Assembly (NCBI RefSeq): GCF_905220565.1
Contig: NC_059401.1
Coordinates: forward strand, 6,783,001 to 6,847,000
DNA from: Melitaea cinxia
Taxonomy: Eukaryota > Arthropoda > Insecta > Lepidoptera > Nymphalidae
Length of the DNA stretch: 64,000 nucleotides
Direction: 5' to 3'
The position numbers and the translations under genes were made by a program. The notes beneath the pieces are model-generated. The model did not search any database. It was given only the letters and a program-made list of their open reading frames with translations, and had not been told where the DNA came from. This document shows, piece after piece, positions 23,005 through 34,386 of this stretch. Position 1 is the first letter of the stretch. Each line of letters begins with the position of its first letter.

Positions 23005-23170
23005 ATAATAACTACCGGGAATGACAGCGTAACGTGGTCCCTGAGGTACGGTGGGGAGACTCTCAAGGACAGGCAATCAGATTGATAACAAATATGTGAC
23101 AAACACAAATATACTTTCTGAGCTCGAATCGAACACCCAAACGTAGGTGTTGTGGTAGGTGTACATGATA
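23005..23170 (-). repeat. tRNA-derived SINE, reverse copy
   Basis: On the minus strand: GTTCGATTCGAGCTCAGAAA, then TGTCCTTGAGAGTCTCCCCA, CCGTACCTCAGGGACCACGT and TTCCCGGTAGTTAT. These match the downstream half of 36,770-36,990. Confidence 0.65.
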
Positions 23171-24331
23171 TACTTACCATAAAACCAGAGCTGCTATATT
23201 AATGTAACTACAGTAAAAGTTATTTTTATAAAATAAAATAAGGCAGGAAAAACAGGATAGAATATATAACGCCACAAACAGTCCACACAATCGTTATACG
23301 GAAGTAGCAGCCTGAGCGATGACCTGTTTAATTTCAACCCAGTCCTCATCTTTAATGTAATTACATTCTATAACATATTTTTTTACTGATTTTCATAAAA
23401 ATCAAAAGCATGCCGTGTCGTCTCCATCATTCGTGAATTATCTTAATGGACAGATGGTGACAAATCTTCACGTTAATTGACGAGTCAGAGGTCAGATTAG
23501 TATCTCAAAAGATGAATTGGTGTTCGAAATATTTTTTATAAAGTATTATTATTATTTTTTATTTCCTTTTTTTACTATGGCTCTTCTCATAGGTGTACTT
23601 ATGAGTAGAATAACCTTAGGTCCACAAGTGGAGCGTTTACAGGACTTTAAAGCGGAGTAATACTTATACGATTTAAAGTATGACAACATTATTCCTTTAA
23701 TCGGATAAGAAGGTCAAGAGGTCATATACTTCTTTATTTATTCCGTTATATCCTAAAATAATACACACAGAATGTGTTAAAATATGACGTACGATTACGT
23801 ATAAAACTATAAACTATCACACCAACTTGCGTGCCTTTTTTTGATAGCTCAATAAATCGTCCGAAATATAAGTGCAAAAATCCACTCTGCACACAATATA
23901 TCGGGGATATTGGTTGTGCCATATTTCCGGGCTCGTCCGATGCTCATGTAGCGGTCTACTCAAATCGAATTAATTTCATAACCAACGGGGCTAATTGGTG
24001 ACGTAGTGACATCGATTGGACGCCACATATGCTATTCTTTCTCTTAAATGAAGTTATGAATTTGTTACTCTGAAAAATGCTGACTTTACTTTTAATTTAT
24101 TTACTTTAAGATAGTTTTGTAAATAATATAAAGCTTTTCTCGTTAAGATATTAAAAAAATATATGAATAAATTACAAACATTCGCCTATTACCCAAGATG
24201 TTGCTTTGAGAAGTAACATTATTTTTCTTGAATTTTGAGAAGTAGAATTTTCTCGAAATTAAGAAGTTAGAAATATTTTATGTTAGTAGGTTTGGTTATA
24301 TAAAGACATTTCTAGTTAATTTTTATTACAT
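23171..24331. other. Unassigned AT-rich stretch
   Basis: Nothing definite. 23,895-24,035 is less AT-rich (TTTCCGGGCTCGTCCGATGC) but every frame has stops. Confidence 0.4.
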
Positions 24332-24719
24332 AACTAGGTGACCCAGCCACGCGTTGCTGTGGCTCAGTAGGTAAGTATAATTTATTAAAATATATGTAAA
24401 TTCTAAATTCAAACGTGCCATTTCTGATCTAAAAATAGAAATTCAGCGCCATCTACCGGATATCTGTGCAATTTAGATGCCAAACCACCATCTATTAGGA
24501 TTTTCTAAAACTACCCGATAAGTACACACTAAAGTCGTATAATAATAATAAACATTTAATTCGCAATAACAAATATTGAGATCAATAATTGAGATATAAA
24601 CTACCTTATCTCCCAAATTGGACCAAATTAGAGATGCTTACAAAATTTGATAAAAATTAGTTCAGTAGTTTCGGAGTTTATCTCTAACATACATCGTGAC
24701 ACGAAATATTTATATATAT
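24332..24719 (+). repeat. SINE-like repeat 'TAGTTTCGGAGTTTAT', copy 1
   Basis: Starts CTAGGTGACCCAGCCACGCG and ends ACATACATCGTGACACGAAA. The 3' part recurs at 60,318-60,450. Internal GCGCCATCTACCGGATATC. Confidence 0.65.
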
Positions 24720-24720
24720 A

Positions 24721-24940
24721 GACTAGCTGTGCCCGCGGCTTCGCCCGCGTTGAAATCAGTTTGTCACAAAGTTTTCCCGGTAAACTTCCAGTGAAACTCT
24801 CATCAAAATCGGCTTAGCCGTTCCGTAAACCATCCTCTTGAAACACTCTCTCCATTGGTAAAACCGCATGAAAATCCGTTCAGTAGATTTTGAGGGAATC
24901 GATCACTATTGGGGACTTTGTTTTATAATACACTAACTGT
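24721..24940 (+). repeat. SINE-like repeat 'GCCCGCGGCTTCGCCCGCG'
   Basis: Begins CTAGCTGTGCCCGCGGCTTC, contains CATGAAAATCCGTTCAGTAG and ends at an AT-rich tail before the next element. This is the commonest start motif of the short repeats in this window. Confidence 0.65.
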
Positions 24941-26762
24941 TGCCCGCGACTACGTCCGCGTAGTTATAAAGATATGCATTACTATTAAGCTGCTTAGCGC
25001 AAATTATTTTTTTTATTTCAGTCACTTGAAATGCTTATCACTCTGAGTAACTTTTTCAAACGCACAATTTAGTATAATTTAATAGTTATTTTTATAAAAC
25101 CTCTCTATACACCACATTTTTAGTTTTATTTTCAGGCTGCAGTATAAATAGCCTTTCAGGCGAACTTATAGCTGCTGTATATGTTTCATACAGACTATCA
25201 ACCTCAATTAAACCCCCTTAGCGGTGGAATATCGCAAAATCCGTTCTTAACGGACGTCTACTAACTATAATCTACCTTCCTGCCAAATTTCATCTTTGTC
25301 CATCTTGGATGGATCCAGCGGTTTTTGAGTTCTCGTGATGAGTGAGTCAGTGACCTTTCTCTTTTATATATATATAGATTACGATGTATTAGTTGGACAC
25401 TTCCTCACCATCTGTAGAGCATACATGTTAAATTTCAAATCTCTTACCTTAATAACATAGGACTTTCATACAAACTTCCAACCCCCGTTTTATCCCCTTA
25501 AGGGTCGAGTTTCGTAAAATTCGTTCTCAGCGGATGTTTACGCCCTATACAGAACCTACTTGCCAAATTTCAAGTTTGTGCTGTTATAGCTTCGGAGATT
25601 TCGTATGAGTGAGTCAACTTATCATACCCCGATTTAACCCTAAAAGGGAGTTGATTTCTAAAGATGCATTATTTGAACACCTTCTCACTATATATAGAGC
25701 ATACATTTTAAATTTCAAGTCTCTTACTTCAAAAACATAGGACTTTTATACAAACTTCTAAACCCCGTTTTATTCTTTTAGGAGTCGAGTTTCGTAAAAT
25801 TCGTTCTCAGTGGATATTTACGCCTTATAAGGATTATATATTTGCCAAATTTCAAGTTAATAGCTGTTATAGTTTCGGAGATTTCGTGATGAGTAAGTCA
25901 ACCTACCATCCCCCGTTTTAACCCCAAAAGGGAGTTGATTTCTAAAGATACATTATTTGAACACCTTCTCACTATCTATAGAGCATACATTTTAAATTTC
26001 AAGTCTCTTCCTCCAAAAACAGGACTTTCATACAAACTTCAAACCCCGTTTTATCCCCTTAGGGGTAGAGTTTCATAAAATTCGTTCTTAGCAAATGTAT
26101 ACGCCCTATAAGAAACGTACCTGCCAAATTTCAAGTTTGTAGGTATTATAGTTTCGGAGATTTCGTGATGAGTGAATCAACCTACCATCCCCCGTTTTAA
26201 CCCCAAAAGGGAGTTGATTTCTAAATATACATTATTTGGACACCTTCTCACCATCTATAGAGCATACATTTTAAATTTCAAGTCTCTTACTTCAAAAACA
26301 TAGGACTTTCATACAAACTTCCAAACCCCGTTTTACCCCCTTAGGGGTCGAGTTTTGTAAAACCCGTTGTTAGCGAATGTCTACGCCCTATAAGGAGCCT
26401 ATCTGCCAAATTTCAAGTTTGTAGGTGTTATAGTTTCGGAGGTTTCGTGATGAGTGAGTAAACCTACCATCCCCCGTTTTAACCCCAAAAGGGAGTTGAT
26501 TTCTAAAGATTCATTATTTGAACACCTTCTCACCATCTATAAGGTATACATTTTAAATTTCAAGTCTCTTACTTCAAAAACATGGGACTTTCATACAAAC
26601 TTCCAACCCTATTTTTACCCCCTTAAGGGTCGAATTTTGTAAAATTCGTTCTTAGCAGATGTCTACGCCCTATAAGGAGCCTTTCTGCCAAATTTCAAGT
26701 TTGTAACTGTTATAGTTTCGGAGATTTCGTGATGAATGACCTTTCGCGTTTATATATATTAT
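24941..26762 (+). repeat. SINE-like element with expanded ~280-bp tandem core
   Basis: Starts CTGTTGCCCGCGACTACGTC and ends TGACCTTTCGCGTTTATATA. Between about 25,385 and 26,740 a unit near 280 bp is repeated almost five times: AAAAGGGAGTTGATTTCTAA falls at about 25,642, 25,926, 26,205 and 26,487. Units end GTTTCGGAGATTTCGTGATG. The reading frame at 26,454-26,642 is part of a unit. Confidence 0.85.
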
Positions 26763-28228
26763 AGATATGTAAAAGTTTCGGCGATGATGAATCAGTCAGT
26801 TGTTTTATTCGTTTAGACATCATTTGTATGTGTATACATTAAGTAAGGTATTCAAATTGTAAAAATTAAAGACAAAACGTGTAAATGTATTAAAAAATAA
26901 TATTCGACATAACGAGTCCATATATCATTTTCATAAATTTTGACTCTATAAAATGAATTAGATGATCGCTATATATACTGTTTTAGCTAAATCGGATAAT
27001 TTATTTGAGATAATTTTGTATCTAATGTGGTATGGAATGAAATAAACACACAATCAGTTTTCACGAAATTGTGGAGTTCTAAGCAATTTAATATTACATT
27101 ATGTGGAAACAATTATTATCTATATGTTTTTCTTTTTTTCTTTTTTATGGCTTTGATTTTTATTTATTATATTGGATAATAAGGTGCAGAGGTCTTATAA
27201 ATTCATTTTTCTAGTAGTGTGCGAATTGTGTACAGAAAGGGTCCAATGTCCTCCTTCGTCTATTAATAGATTCTGTATTACAGTAGCTCCATTTTCCTTT
27301 TTCTTTCTCGGAAGCTGGTGCTTGTCGTGTTGACTCGTTTAAGTTTGTGCGTTATCTAACAAGTAGTTTTTATGTTATATCTAATAATGCCAATCTTTTA
27401 TTTACTTATGTGTATAAATTAAAGTCGTTTTTTTTTGTCAGAGAACAATCACAATTTATAAATATGTTAAATATTATATTAGTTTTAGAGACTTTAAAAT
27501 ATTTCACTGCAAGGCAAAGGCTTCTTTCAAGATGGTCAATTACACATACAATCATTAATGTGTATTTAACTTATTTGGAAACAATGATTTTGCCAATCAA
27601 GATGAACCAGTGGATGAAAGACCTAAATTGGCTGTTACTGAAGATGTATTAATATTTTTAACATATACTTCATATATTTGCTTACAATCTTTGGTCTGTT
27701 TGTTTTTGTAAGTAAAGATTTATTGCGTAATTTTGTTTGGATAGTGAAGTTTATGCAAAAACCCAGTGTACGTGTACAAGTTACGAACGAGGGCGAAGTT
27801 TTGTTGTAGCTTTTTGGCGTTGAACAAAAAAGTTGACATACGTTAAGAATAAGTTATACGTATATTATTTTCAAAATCATTTTGCAGTTTGTTCGGCAAA
27901 TGTTTTACAATTTGAGATGAAATAAATTACAAGTTCGGGTATAAAAAATTACACAACATTTTTTATGACGGCTCCGTTACCGCAACAGACCTTCGTATAT
28001 TGTAACGGTGCGGCTAACGTTCCTTAACTTTGACGCTTTATTGTTTTCAGCATATTTTACATAGAACACACCACAGCACCAATTTCGAAGATGTCGACAT
28101 TTGATCCATGGTGGAAATAGACTGTTATGGGATTATGTCTCAATTGTTAGCTTTCATGGGTAGAGTCTATCTACCCTCCAGTTCTTTTTAACTTCACCTT
28201 ACCATTTACGAACAACATAACACGATTC
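26763..28228. other. Unassigned AT-rich stretch
   Basis: No gene found. The 101-codon frame at 27,347-27,652 has AT-driven composition (F, Y, L, I, N, K) and no supporting context. 27,968-28,030 has a short GC-richer patch. Confidence 0.45.
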
Positions 28229-28322
28229 AGACTGTTACATCCCAGTGCTGAGTATAGGCCTCTTTCTCCATGTAGCAGAAGGATCGGAGCATAATCCATC
28301 GCGCTGCTCCACTGCGTGTTAG
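28229..28322 (-). repeat. LINE 3' tail, 'CTCCGATCCTTCTC' family, reverse
   Basis: Contains CTGTTACATCCCAGTGCTGA, ATAGGCCTCTTTCTCCATGT, AGAAGGATCGGAGC and GCTGCTCCACTGCG, the reverse of 14,191-14,292. Confidence 0.65.
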
Positions 28323-29048
28323 TTGATTTACTAACAACATAAATTCCAGAAAATAATACTAAAATGGTAACCTGTTTTTTATTTTAAACGAAACGGTTAT
28401 TAATGTTGCATAGCTCTAATACTGAATATCAAGCGGTTACTAAGAAAGCCATCTACGAAGTTAAATTTTCGTATTTCCAAATCTTCCCAAACTACCATTG
28501 ATTTATATTAGAGGGAAACCTAGTTTTGTAAAGTTGTATGCAGTGTTTAGATCTCAATCTTCGGCGAATAGTATTTCTTTATTTTCAGAATATTAATGTG
28601 TTTTGATTTTTAAGAATAGAGACCGCTTAGTTTGACCGACAAATGAACTTTCACATTTGCGACTAACTTTTTGGCTACTACGTAGAACGTAATACGTCAC
28701 CTATAAGGTATGTAAAAATTTGGGGTGGTTTGACCTTTGAGCTCTGTTTTGTTTTGTCGCGGTCGACCCTTAACCTCAATAAAATATGCTTTGACGCCCC
28801 TTTATATCAATTTTTAATTGAGGACTAGTTAATATGCTTTAGCTACTCTTGGGGGTGTTGGGTATCGCATAGAGTGACATGGATGATGAAAATAATATGT
28901 ATACTAATATATAATAAACCTTCAAAATCACAGTCGGTATTTGTAGGTTTCTAAAATATCGAGGGAATATATGTTTGTTTTTAGTTTTACATAAAAATTT
29001 ACGGTCACAAAAATTATGCAAACGTAGAGCTCAAATATACGATTAACA
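28323..29048. other. Unassigned stretch
   Basis: No recognised feature. Confidence 0.45.
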
Positions 29049-29379
29049 TCTAATATATAAAATTCTCGGTTATAAAAGTCTCGTTTCGCGGTGTTTGTAG
29101 TTAAACTCCTCCGTAATGGCTTGACCAATTGTCATGAAATTTTGTGTGCATATTGGGTAGGTCTGAGAATCGAACAACATCTATTTTTCATCCCCCTAAA
29201 AGTTAAGGGTAGTCCACCCCAAAAATGTTTTTTAATTTTTAGATAAATTATTTATTTTTTATTTTATTATGATTTGGCGTTGAAAAATACATACAACCCT
29301 AAATTTTTTATACTTCTTCCACCAACCCCTATTTTGAAATATCGTTTAGCGGCAAGACAACGTTTTCCGAGTCAACTAG
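29049..29379 (+). mobile_element. Non-autonomous Helitron, copy 2
   Basis: Same ends as copy 1: TCTAATATATAAAATTCTCG and CTAG, inserted between A and T. The 3' hairpin is damaged (CGGCAA facing TTTCCG). It is longer than copy 1 mainly at the 5' side (GTTATAAAAGTCTC). Frames within it are incidental. Confidence 0.8.
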
Positions 29380-29950
29380 TATGTATATACAATTTGTATG
29401 TTTGTCTAACCATATTATTGCTAGGCCCAAATATATTGTGCGGGATGAAAAATAAATTCAAAAATACTTACTAAGTCTATGCTAAAAAGTTGCTTGAACT
29501 GACAACATAACAATAAATCGAAATAATTCTACAATCTTAAAAATATCGACGTTTCAAATTCACTGAAAATATTTTTTTAAATACCTAGAAAAATTAAATA
29601 AATATAATATTATATAATGAAAAAGAAAGCAGTTAAGACTGAGACAACAGACACAAAGCGGTTTATTAAATTAGGAAACGGTTTCAGTCAAATATTACTT
29701 TTTAAATAATTTCATAATATAGTAACATACGAGTATGTATAACAATCAGTTTTTTCTACTCGCATCTTGTTATTTGTGGTTGTTGTATATTATATTTATG
29801 AGTTATTTATTATACAATAGATACGCCTTCCATTTATTGGGATTACTGTATCGATTTCTACAGAAGCCAAATTTGAATCCAATTGTAAGAATGACGTAAG
29901 ACTACAAGGACAGAATGAATAACTTTATATATTTTATTTTTATTTTTATA
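29380..29950. other. Unassigned AT-rich stretch
   Basis: Nothing recognised. Confidence 0.5.
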
Positions 29951-30200
29951 CAATTAGGTCGATAAACAAGCGTACGGCACGCCTGATGGTATGCATTACC
30001 GTAGCTTATAGACGCCTGCAGCACCAGAAGAATCGCAAGCACTTTACCGATCCTACTCCCAATCCCCCCAGGAGCTCTGATCGCCTTACTCGTCACAACA
30101 AAACAACATTCATTGAAAGCAGCATTTTTTAGCTGTGATCTTCTGTAAGATCGAGGTACTACCCTAGTCGGAAAGCTCCAGATCTTAAGCAGGATCTGGA
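29951..30200 (+). repeat. 'GTCGGCAAACAAG' family repeat, copy 2
   Basis: AATTAGGTCGATAAACAAGC, TATAGACGCCTGCAGCACCA, CCCCCCAGGAGCTCTGATCG and GATCTTCTGTAAGATCGAGG match copy 1 and copies 3/4. A minus-strand frame at 29,902-30,096 runs through it by chance. Confidence 0.8.
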
Positions 30201-30650
30201 ATAAGTATCAATGGTACGATACTTGCCGTTTTAAATAATGTATGGTAAATTAGCAAGAATCAATAAGAAATCATAATCTTTAAGACGGGCTACCCAAAAA
30301 ATATATGTATAGAGGTAAGTTAAAACCTGATGAATGTAGTTGACACCTCGTGACTAATTAAGAAGACTTAAAAGTTCAATAACATTTTCTAAGGTTTTAA
30401 ACAGAGTGCCATTTTGACTCAGTCGATTACAACGAGGGAACGATCTATTAATATCGTATCGTATCGGATGTTTTTTATTTGAGCTTCTCTGTTGACAATT
30501 TTGCACTATTTGCTTTGAATTTTTGTATTTTACTGTTTGAATTAAAAAAAATTACTAATTATTTTTATGCCACCTTTCTTTTCTAAACTCGGTCGCTTAG
30601 AATAGAATATAAAAATCATCATATCATATATCATCATATCATACATACAT
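30201..30650. other. Unassigned AT-rich stretch
   Basis: Nothing recognised apart from a short ATCATATC-rich run just before the next tRNA-like copy. Confidence 0.5.
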
Positions 30651-30742
30651 CTTTCCATAGCTTAATTGGCTAAAGCACCGACACGGTCAGTGTCAGGAGA
30701 TGCAGGTTCGATGCCCGCTGGAACGGTTATATGATATGATAT
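30651..30742 (+). repeat. tRNA-derived repeat, copy 3 (diverged)
   Basis: CTTTCCATAGCTTAATTGGC, TAAAGCACCGACACGGTCAG, GCAGGTTCGATGCCCGCTGG and then ATATGATATGATATT, as in the lipase-intron copies but with several substitutions. The flanking ATGATATGATATT confirms that the repeat unit extends beyond the tRNA-like part. Confidence 0.65.
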
Positions 30743-31118
30743 TAAAAATGGTCTCAATTGTTTTTGTATAAATTAAATGTTAGATTTCCATAAGAATGCC
30801 GGTGGAGGGTGGTTGAGGAGTGCGGGGAAGTAGGATGCTTATAGTAGACTAAGGCGAGCGATTCTTTACTTTTTTATATAGTTCATAGTTTTTGAAAATA
30901 TGGCAAAAAAATCTCAATTTTTCGTTTGTTGTATTCTGAAAACTAGTAAAAACTTAACTAGTAAAATGTATTATTAGAGTGTATGAAGTATATAATTGAA
31001 TATTATTTTGCAAAGTACGACATGATATTTTGTATTATAGTCAATGTAATTAAGTATTTAATATCACTTTAAGCGGTCTTGGTAATGTACACTTGTTACT
31101 CATACAACTACTAACTAG
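30743..31118. other. Unassigned stretch
   Basis: 30,798-30,865 is G-rich (GGTGGAGGGTGGTTGAGGAG) and may be the tail of the tRNA-like repeat; the rest is AT-rich. Confidence 0.4.
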
Positions 31119-31237
31119 GATATCTCAAGTGGCGGTGACAACTTCAATAATCTTCTTTCAAAGACTAAATTGTTTAACCAGCCAGTAATTATCCCAGGCA
31201 TTAGTGATCAGAAGTACTTCACTGTCACGACTTCCAG
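31119..31237 (+). CDS. Candidate internal exon, function unknown
   Basis: 119 nt between a good acceptor (TACTAACTAG, with a branch-point-like CTAAC immediately upstream) and a plausible donor (CCAG|GTTGAT). One frame is open throughout and reads DISSGGDNFNNLLSKTKLFN, then QPVIIPGISDQKYFTVTTSR. Its composition is protein-like and unlike the AT-driven frames nearby. The exon would start in phase 0, so it cannot follow gene 2 exon 1 directly (phase 1). No family recognised; it could be an exon of an unknown plus-strand gene or chance. Confidence 0.3.
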
Positions 31238-31834
31238 GTTGATTGTTTGCACTCTATAAGATGCATTTGCTATGTTGGTACACCTTTAAAATTCTTGTCT
31301 TTAGAAATATTGATTGCTGTAGAGAAAGGTAGCTGAGTATATCTGATTAAGATGAAGAACAGTTGGAACTTAATATAATGGATGAAATTTAATGTAATTT
31401 AGCTTCATTGAAGTTTCAAGGCTTAAAAAGTTAAAATACTCTAGCGGAATTACTTCCAATTATTAACAAAACTTTTTTATACTCATTTAAAAATGTTATC
31501 AATAATATTATTTTTAAGAATTAGCCAAAACAGATTTAAAAAAAATCACTTAGTGGTGTGTGGAATATGTACTATTAATTAGTGGTATAAAACTTTACAT
31601 AAAGTGGACAGAAAAAATTAAAAATATATATTAATAAGTAAATAATATTTTAAATATATTATATAATGTAGAAATTATATAATGTAGAAATTTTGTTTAC
31701 AAATATCTCGGTCTTAGCGCTATTAGAGGCTTAGAATTACCGTACGTTATAGGGATGCTTTTAATTCAGTTATGCATTTTATTTTCGACTCGTATTCAGT
31801 GCACACATGCATACAGAATGCAACACCATATGAT

Positions 31835-31868
31835 GCCATATAAATAGACAGCTGTATATTTATATGGC
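31835..31868. other. 12-bp palindrome containing a TATA-like motif
   Basis: GCCATATAAATA at 31835-31846 is the exact reverse complement of TATTTATATGGC at 31857-31868. The plus strand reads CATATAAATAGAC, a fair TATA box about 70 bp before the short ORF at 31,914. Confidence 0.4.
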
Positions 31869-31913
31869 TGTCTTCTCGATCGAATTTCAAATAGTGGAAA
31901 TCGTGACTGTAAA

Positions 31914-32060
31914 ATGAAACGACCTCAAACGTATCATCGTTTCTGGAAATATGTATTCCCTAAGGGTGTGAAAAAAGGAGTAAAAGGTTGTAAGAAATGT
32001 ATCATTTCGATGTTGAAGTGTAGTTCATATTATCTTTCGAAGAGTCACAAAAGTAAATGA
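31914..32060 (+). CDS. Speculative 48-codon basic ORF
   Basis: Starts MKRPQTYHRFWKYVFPKGVK and ends SKSHKSK. It has twelve Lys, two Arg, three Cys and no acidic residue. A TATA-like motif lies about 70 bp upstream. No signal peptide and no polyadenylation signal were seen close by, and lysine is favoured by the AT-rich base composition, so this is weak. Confidence 0.15.
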   Translation: MKRPQTYHRFWKYVFPKGVKKGVKGCKKCIISMLKCSSYYLSKSHKSK

Positions 32061-32126
32061 TTACAGGCTCATATCTACTAACATATCAATTTCTTGACAC
32101 ACGTAGTTATCACACCACATTTATAG

Positions 32127-32306
32127 ATATATTAGCTGTACCCTGCGCGTGTTGTTATGCTATTTTTTTTTGGTCGTACTAAGTCAGAAACTTTTGTGGG
32201 CTCATGCACAACACTTTACTAAAGATTATGAAATGATCAAATGCATAGTTTACGATTTTATAAAGGACATACAGATATACATTAATTTTATATAAATAGA
32301 TATAAG
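32127..32306 (+). repeat. SINE-like fragment
   Basis: Begins ATTAGCTGTACCCTGCGCGT and ends TTATATAAATAGATATAAG, start and end types seen in other short repeats here. Confidence 0.4.
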
Positions 32307-33789
32307 AAATTATCAATGGAAAATAATCGCAAGTCTTACGTATTTAGATGCTTATCTTTTTAATTTTGTTCCAGTATTAAGTTGACAATGAACAAAGAGA
32401 CACTAAAATAAAACAGGGTAAATTTTTTGCAACTATTGTAAGTTTTACATAATTTTGATTCGTAGTTTTATTGATATTTTCTTACAATTATCATTAATCT
32501 ATTAAAATAAACAAAACTTAAAATAAGAAATTACTTTTCGTAAAGATAAAATTACACTTTTCTTTAAATTAGTCCGAATGCTTACGGGTACTCTAATCTC
32601 TCTTAACTCTAATAAAAACAATAATATTAACCTCATAGACTCAAGTAAAATGCTTGCTCAAGTAAAACTCAAAATTTGCAAGATCTATTTTAGTACGATT
32701 TTCAAGGGAGTACCAATGTTAAAAAAGGTTTTCTGTTAAAAATAGTTCAAATAATAAATATAAATTATATGGCGAATAATTGAAAGCTTAGGTGACGACT
32801 AGTTAAGTTAGTTTTAACAAATTATGAAATATATATAAATGTAATTGCGACCGAAGCATTTTCAGCTGCGTTATGTTATTTGTGTTTTAATTAACGTAAA
32901 CTTGTCGACGCTTGAAATTTTATGTCGCAAGTTCTTTCCAAGCGAGAATTGTGGTTATTATTGTTACGGAAAAAAATGAATGCAATGAACTGAAATTTCC
33001 TTAACGTTTGTTTAAATCGTAATAATTAACGCCCTTGTGAAAGTATAAGCAATGTATTCATTTGCTTAGTAACTTACTACTAGTAACGTAACAAATATAT
33101 ATATATATATATAAAATTGTTTAATCGTTTCATTTTTAAAATCATTAGATTTTATCAAATGGCAATGACTAGATATTCAATGCCGCTAGAAAAAATATAG
33201 CACACATATTGATTAAATTTTAAACAATCAAACTTATGATTAGTAGCTTATCTTTAAATAAGAACGGAATAGATTTAACTAATGTAAGTAATGAAGCAAA
33301 GCTGACTTCTCAATTTGAAATGAAAGTAAACATAAACTACCTTCAATCATCTTACTTTTAAAAGTTTTGCTAATGTGTGATTGAGCGTTAGTAACGCTTA
33401 TACTACTTTAGTATTCAATTTATATGTCTACTACTAAACACTACAACTATTTTGTTGTCCACGATCAAAATGAATGCTATTTCGTTACATTATTAATCAA
33501 TAAATCCACCAATCAAAACAGACTTTTTTCGTGTAGGCTTTTGAAAGCATTTTTAGATCGTCACTTTAAAATACTTTATATTTATAACCGGATTTAACCT
33601 AAGTGGGCCCAGGGTAAAACCGTTAATACCGTATTTATTAATAACCGGTTTAATTAATAGATGAAGTATTAGAGTATTCAGTTAAATTAATTCTTGTAGC
33701 TAATTCGAAGTAATGCCGCTGTACCAGGAAAAGTAAGTCCATTGTAAATATATTTCTTAGAATATACCTACAATCAGTCAGCCAATATT
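32307..33789. other. Unassigned AT-rich stretch
   Basis: Contains only a short (TA)n run at 33,095-33,113. No gene or repeat recognised. Confidence 0.5.
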
Positions 33790-33905
33790 TAACTGACTTC
33801 AAAAAAGAATGAGGTTCTCAATATAATTGTATTTTTTATGTGTATAACTTTTACTATGTACCGATTTTGATGATTTTTTTATTCCAAAGCTGAAGCTTGT
33901 TACGC
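33790..33905 (+). repeat. AACCGACTTC-family repeat fragment, copy 5
   Basis: TAACTGACTTCAAAAAAGAA, GAGGTTCTCAATATAATTGT, TACCGATTTTGATGAT; only the left ~115 bp remain. Confidence 0.6.
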
Positions 33906-34039
33906 GGGTAAAAGATCCAAACCTAAATCGATCTTCTCCGAGCTGATAAAAGAATGGAACAAACTTTATAATTAATTTAGTATATTCGAGAATATAGGAG
34001 GTTTTTAATTAGGAGCCGAGACGTAGACACTGACGAAGG

Positions 34040-34386
34040 GACTAGTCCACAAGTTTAAAGTCGCTCAACGTGCAATGGAAAGGGCTATGCTTGGAGTTTC
34101 TCTCAAAGATAGGATTAGAAATGAGACTAGCCGCGAGAGAACGAAACCGACATAGCCCACAGAATTAGCACGTTGAAGTGGACGTGGGCTGGTCGTTTGT
34201 GTCGCAGGACCGATGGCCACGTCTTGGCAAACGCAGTGTGGGACGTCCTCCGGCCCGTTGGACCAACGATCTACGTAAGATTGCCGGTGTAGGCTGGATG
34301 AGGATTGCGAAAAACTGGGATGTCTGGCGCGAACTTGTGGAGGCCTATGTCCAGCAGTGGACTGCAATAGACGAAACTGACTGACT
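34040..34386 (+). pseudogene. Broken C-terminal part of an RTE-type reverse transcriptase with 3' tail
   Basis: In split frames one reads HKFKVAQRAMERAMLGVSLK near 34,050-34,110 and then, in the frame at 34,178-34,384, RPRLGKRSVGRPPARWTNDL followed by WRELVEAYVQQWTAIDE. These are the hallmark C-terminal motifs of RTE-clade LINE reverse transcriptases in moths and butterflies. A change of frame between the two parts and a deletion (WPRLGK directly after the DR motif) show that the copy is dead. It ends in the tail GAGGCCTATGTCCAGCAGTG. Confidence 0.85.

Noticed and set aside
25385..26740. CRISPR-like array
   Set aside because: Units of about 280 bp are contiguous without unique spacers and the genome is eukaryotic.
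27347..27652. 101-codon ORF as a membrane protein
   Set aside because: Hydrophobic appearance comes from T-rich codons, and no start context or homology-like motif is present.
20671..31237. Direct splice of gene 2 exon 1 to the 31.1-kb candidate exon
   Set aside because: Exon 1 ends one base into a codon. Joining in that phase gives an early TGA, so an intervening exon would be needed.
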